Assembly: GCA_018715855.1 (NCBI GenBank)
Contig: DVKW01000248.1
Span: 1-6,790 of the forward strand
DNA length: 6,790 bases
Direction: 5' to 3'
From: Candidatus Galligastranaerophilus intestinigallinarum
GTDB taxonomy: Bacteria > Cyanobacteriota > Vampirovibrionia > Gastranaerophilales > Gastranaerophilaceae
Shown piece after piece: positions 5,795 through 6,790 of the stretch (position 1 is its first letter; each line of letters starts with the position of its first letter). The notes under the pieces are model-generated. The model was not told the origin of the DNA. It ran no database searches and worked only from the letters and a program-made list of their open reading frames with translations. Position numbers and translations under genes: made by a program.

Positions 5795-6766
5795 TTATTG
5801 TGCAAAAACGCCCAATTCTCTGAATTTATTATATCTGTGGTCTTTTAATTCGCTTGGTGACATATCTTTAAATTCATTTAAAGCTCTTAAAAGTGATTCT
5901 TTAAGATTTGCCGCCATTAATTCAGGGTCATAATGAGCACCGCCTATTGGTTCTTTAATAACTTCATCTACAATTTTAAATTTTAAAAGGTCATCGCCCG
6001 TTATTTTAAGGGCATTTGCCGCTTTGTTTGCCATAGCTGCATCTCTCCATAAAATTGAAGCGCAGCCTTCAGGGGAAATAACCGTGTAGTATGCATGTTC
6101 TAAAATCATAACCTTATCTGAAACAGCCAACCCCAAAGCACCGCCCGAGCAGCCTTCGCCCGTTATAACAGAAACAATCGGAACTTCCAGTTTAGCCATT
6201 TCTTTTAAATTAACTGCAATTGCAATGCCTTGGCCTGTTTCTTCCGCTTTAATTCCGGGGTATGCACCCATCGTATCAATTAAAGTGATAATCGGAAGAT
6301 TAAACCTTGAAGCATGTTCAAACAATCTTAGAGCCTTTCTGTACCCTTGAGGCTGCGGCATACCAAAATTGCATTCTAAGTTTTCTTTTGTGGTTTTGCC
6401 TTTAACCGTTCCCACAATCATAACGGGAATGCCGCCTATTTTTGCAATACCGCCTGCAATGGCTCTATCGTCCGTTCCTTCTCTGTCGCCATGGAGTTCT
6501 ATGAAATCTTCCGTCATAAAATGAATGTAGTCATAAAAATTCGGGCGCATCGGGTGCCTTGCAATTTGCAGTTTTTGGTAAGGTTCCAAATTTTCATAAA
6601 GTTCTTTTTTATACTCTTCCGTTTGTTTTTCAAGAGTTTCAATTTCAGAGTTATAGTTCATATTTGTATCCATGCTAATTTTCTTTAATTCCTCGATTTT
6701 TTCCTGCATTATGTATATAGGTTTTTCAAAATCAAGTATCTGGACTTTTTTATCTGTTTCTAACAT
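5795..6766 (-). CDS. accA: Acetyl-CoA carboxylase carboxyltransferase subunit alpha
   Basis: Alpha subunit of the carboxyltransferase that moves the carboxyl group from carboxybiotin (on AccB) to acetyl-CoA, giving malonyl-CoA for fatty-acid synthesis. At 323 residues it is full length (Escherichia coli AccA is about 319). Seen in order: LDFEKPI near the N terminus, a helical segment (about 18-60), QIARHPMRPNFYDYI (67-81), ELHGDREGTDDRAIAGG (90-106), FGMPQPQGYRKALR (134-147), DTMGAYPG (164-171), and the two glycine-rich oxyanion-hole regions GEGCSGGA (203-210) and SPEGCASILW (231-240). The start is set by the family N terminus, which begins shortly before LDFEKPI. Only a weak GAAAG (6776-6780) lies upstream. 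The beta subunit gene (accD) is not in the window and may lie beyond 6790. It is the first visible gene of a four-gene minus-strand block leading into cyclic di-GMP signalling genes. Confidence 0.97.
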   Translation of the reverse strand: MLETDKKVQILDFEKPIYIMQEKIEELKKISMDTNMNYNSEIETLEKQTEEYKKELYENLEPYQKLQIARHPMRPNFYDYIHFMTEDFIELHGDREGTDDRAIAGGIAKIGGIPVMIVGTVKGKTTKENLECNFGMPQPQGYRKALRLFEHASRFNLPIITLIDTMGAYPGIKAEETGQGIAIAVNLKEMAKLEVPIVSVITGEGCSGGALGLAVSDKVMILEHAYYTVISPEGCASILWRDAAMANKAANALKITGDDLLKFKIVDEVIKEPIGGAHYDPELMAANLKESLLRALNEFKDMSPSELKDHRYNKFRELGVFAQ

Positions 6767-6790
6767 TATAAATTACTTTCTTTATTTTTT

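Noticed and set aside
6765..6770. Perfect TATAAT on the minus strand just before accA
   Set aside because: It overlaps the accA ATG, so a transcript from it would start inside the coding region. The match is likely chance in AT-rich DNA, and the true promoter probably lies beyond the window.

Overview
The window looks like chromosomal DNA from an AT-rich (roughly one-third GC by eye), probably anaerobic bacterium. It holds seven genes in two converging blocks and no RNA genes, CRISPR arrays or mobile elements. Three things suggest the organism. A ferredoxin-type 2-oxoacid oxidoreductase points to anaerobic metabolism. The split AccA subunit is the bacterial form. The histidine kinase core (NFIYGN, IDLDFL, NFSRMDE, INQVFMNILDNA) resembles a kinase subfamily common in cyanobacteria. 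A non-photosynthetic cyanobacterial relative (Melainabacteria/Gastranaerophilales type) would fit, but this is a low-confidence guess from memory.

Left block, plus strand (1-2523): a gene cluster for a 2-oxoacid:ferredoxin oxidoreductase in the order alpha (5' end outside the window), beta (thiamine diphosphate and Fe-S), gamma. The exact substrate (branched-chain 2-oxoacids, 2-oxoglutarate or another) cannot be fixed from sequence alone. After a 52-bp gap with a possible promoter comes a small secreted protein of unknown function with a putative PD-(D/E)XK nuclease-like motif layout.

Right block, minus strand (6766 down to 2524): four tightly packed genes, probably one operon. They are accA (acetyl-CoA carboxylase carboxyltransferase alpha), a YcgR-like PilZ protein (predicted cyclic di-GMP receptor), a two-transmembrane sensor histidine kinase, and a response regulator fused to an HD-GYP domain (cyclic di-GMP phosphodiesterase family). 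Gaps are 12 bp, 17 bp and a 1-bp TAATG overlap. The last three genes form a coherent signalling module: the kinase senses something outside the membrane, phosphorylates the REC domain, which would control the HD-GYP output, with the PilZ protein as a possible reader of the second messenger. Its attachment to a fatty-acid synthesis gene is the most notable layout feature.

The two blocks meet stop codon to stop codon at 2523/2524 with no spacer. The points most worth checking are two non-consensus residues in the HD-GYP catalytic motifs (Arg for the first metal-binding His, Met for the Lys of HDxGK), the secreted nuclease-like protein, and a 19-bp-spacer promoter candidate with a palindrome in the spacer. 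No clearly undescribed multi-gene system was found.
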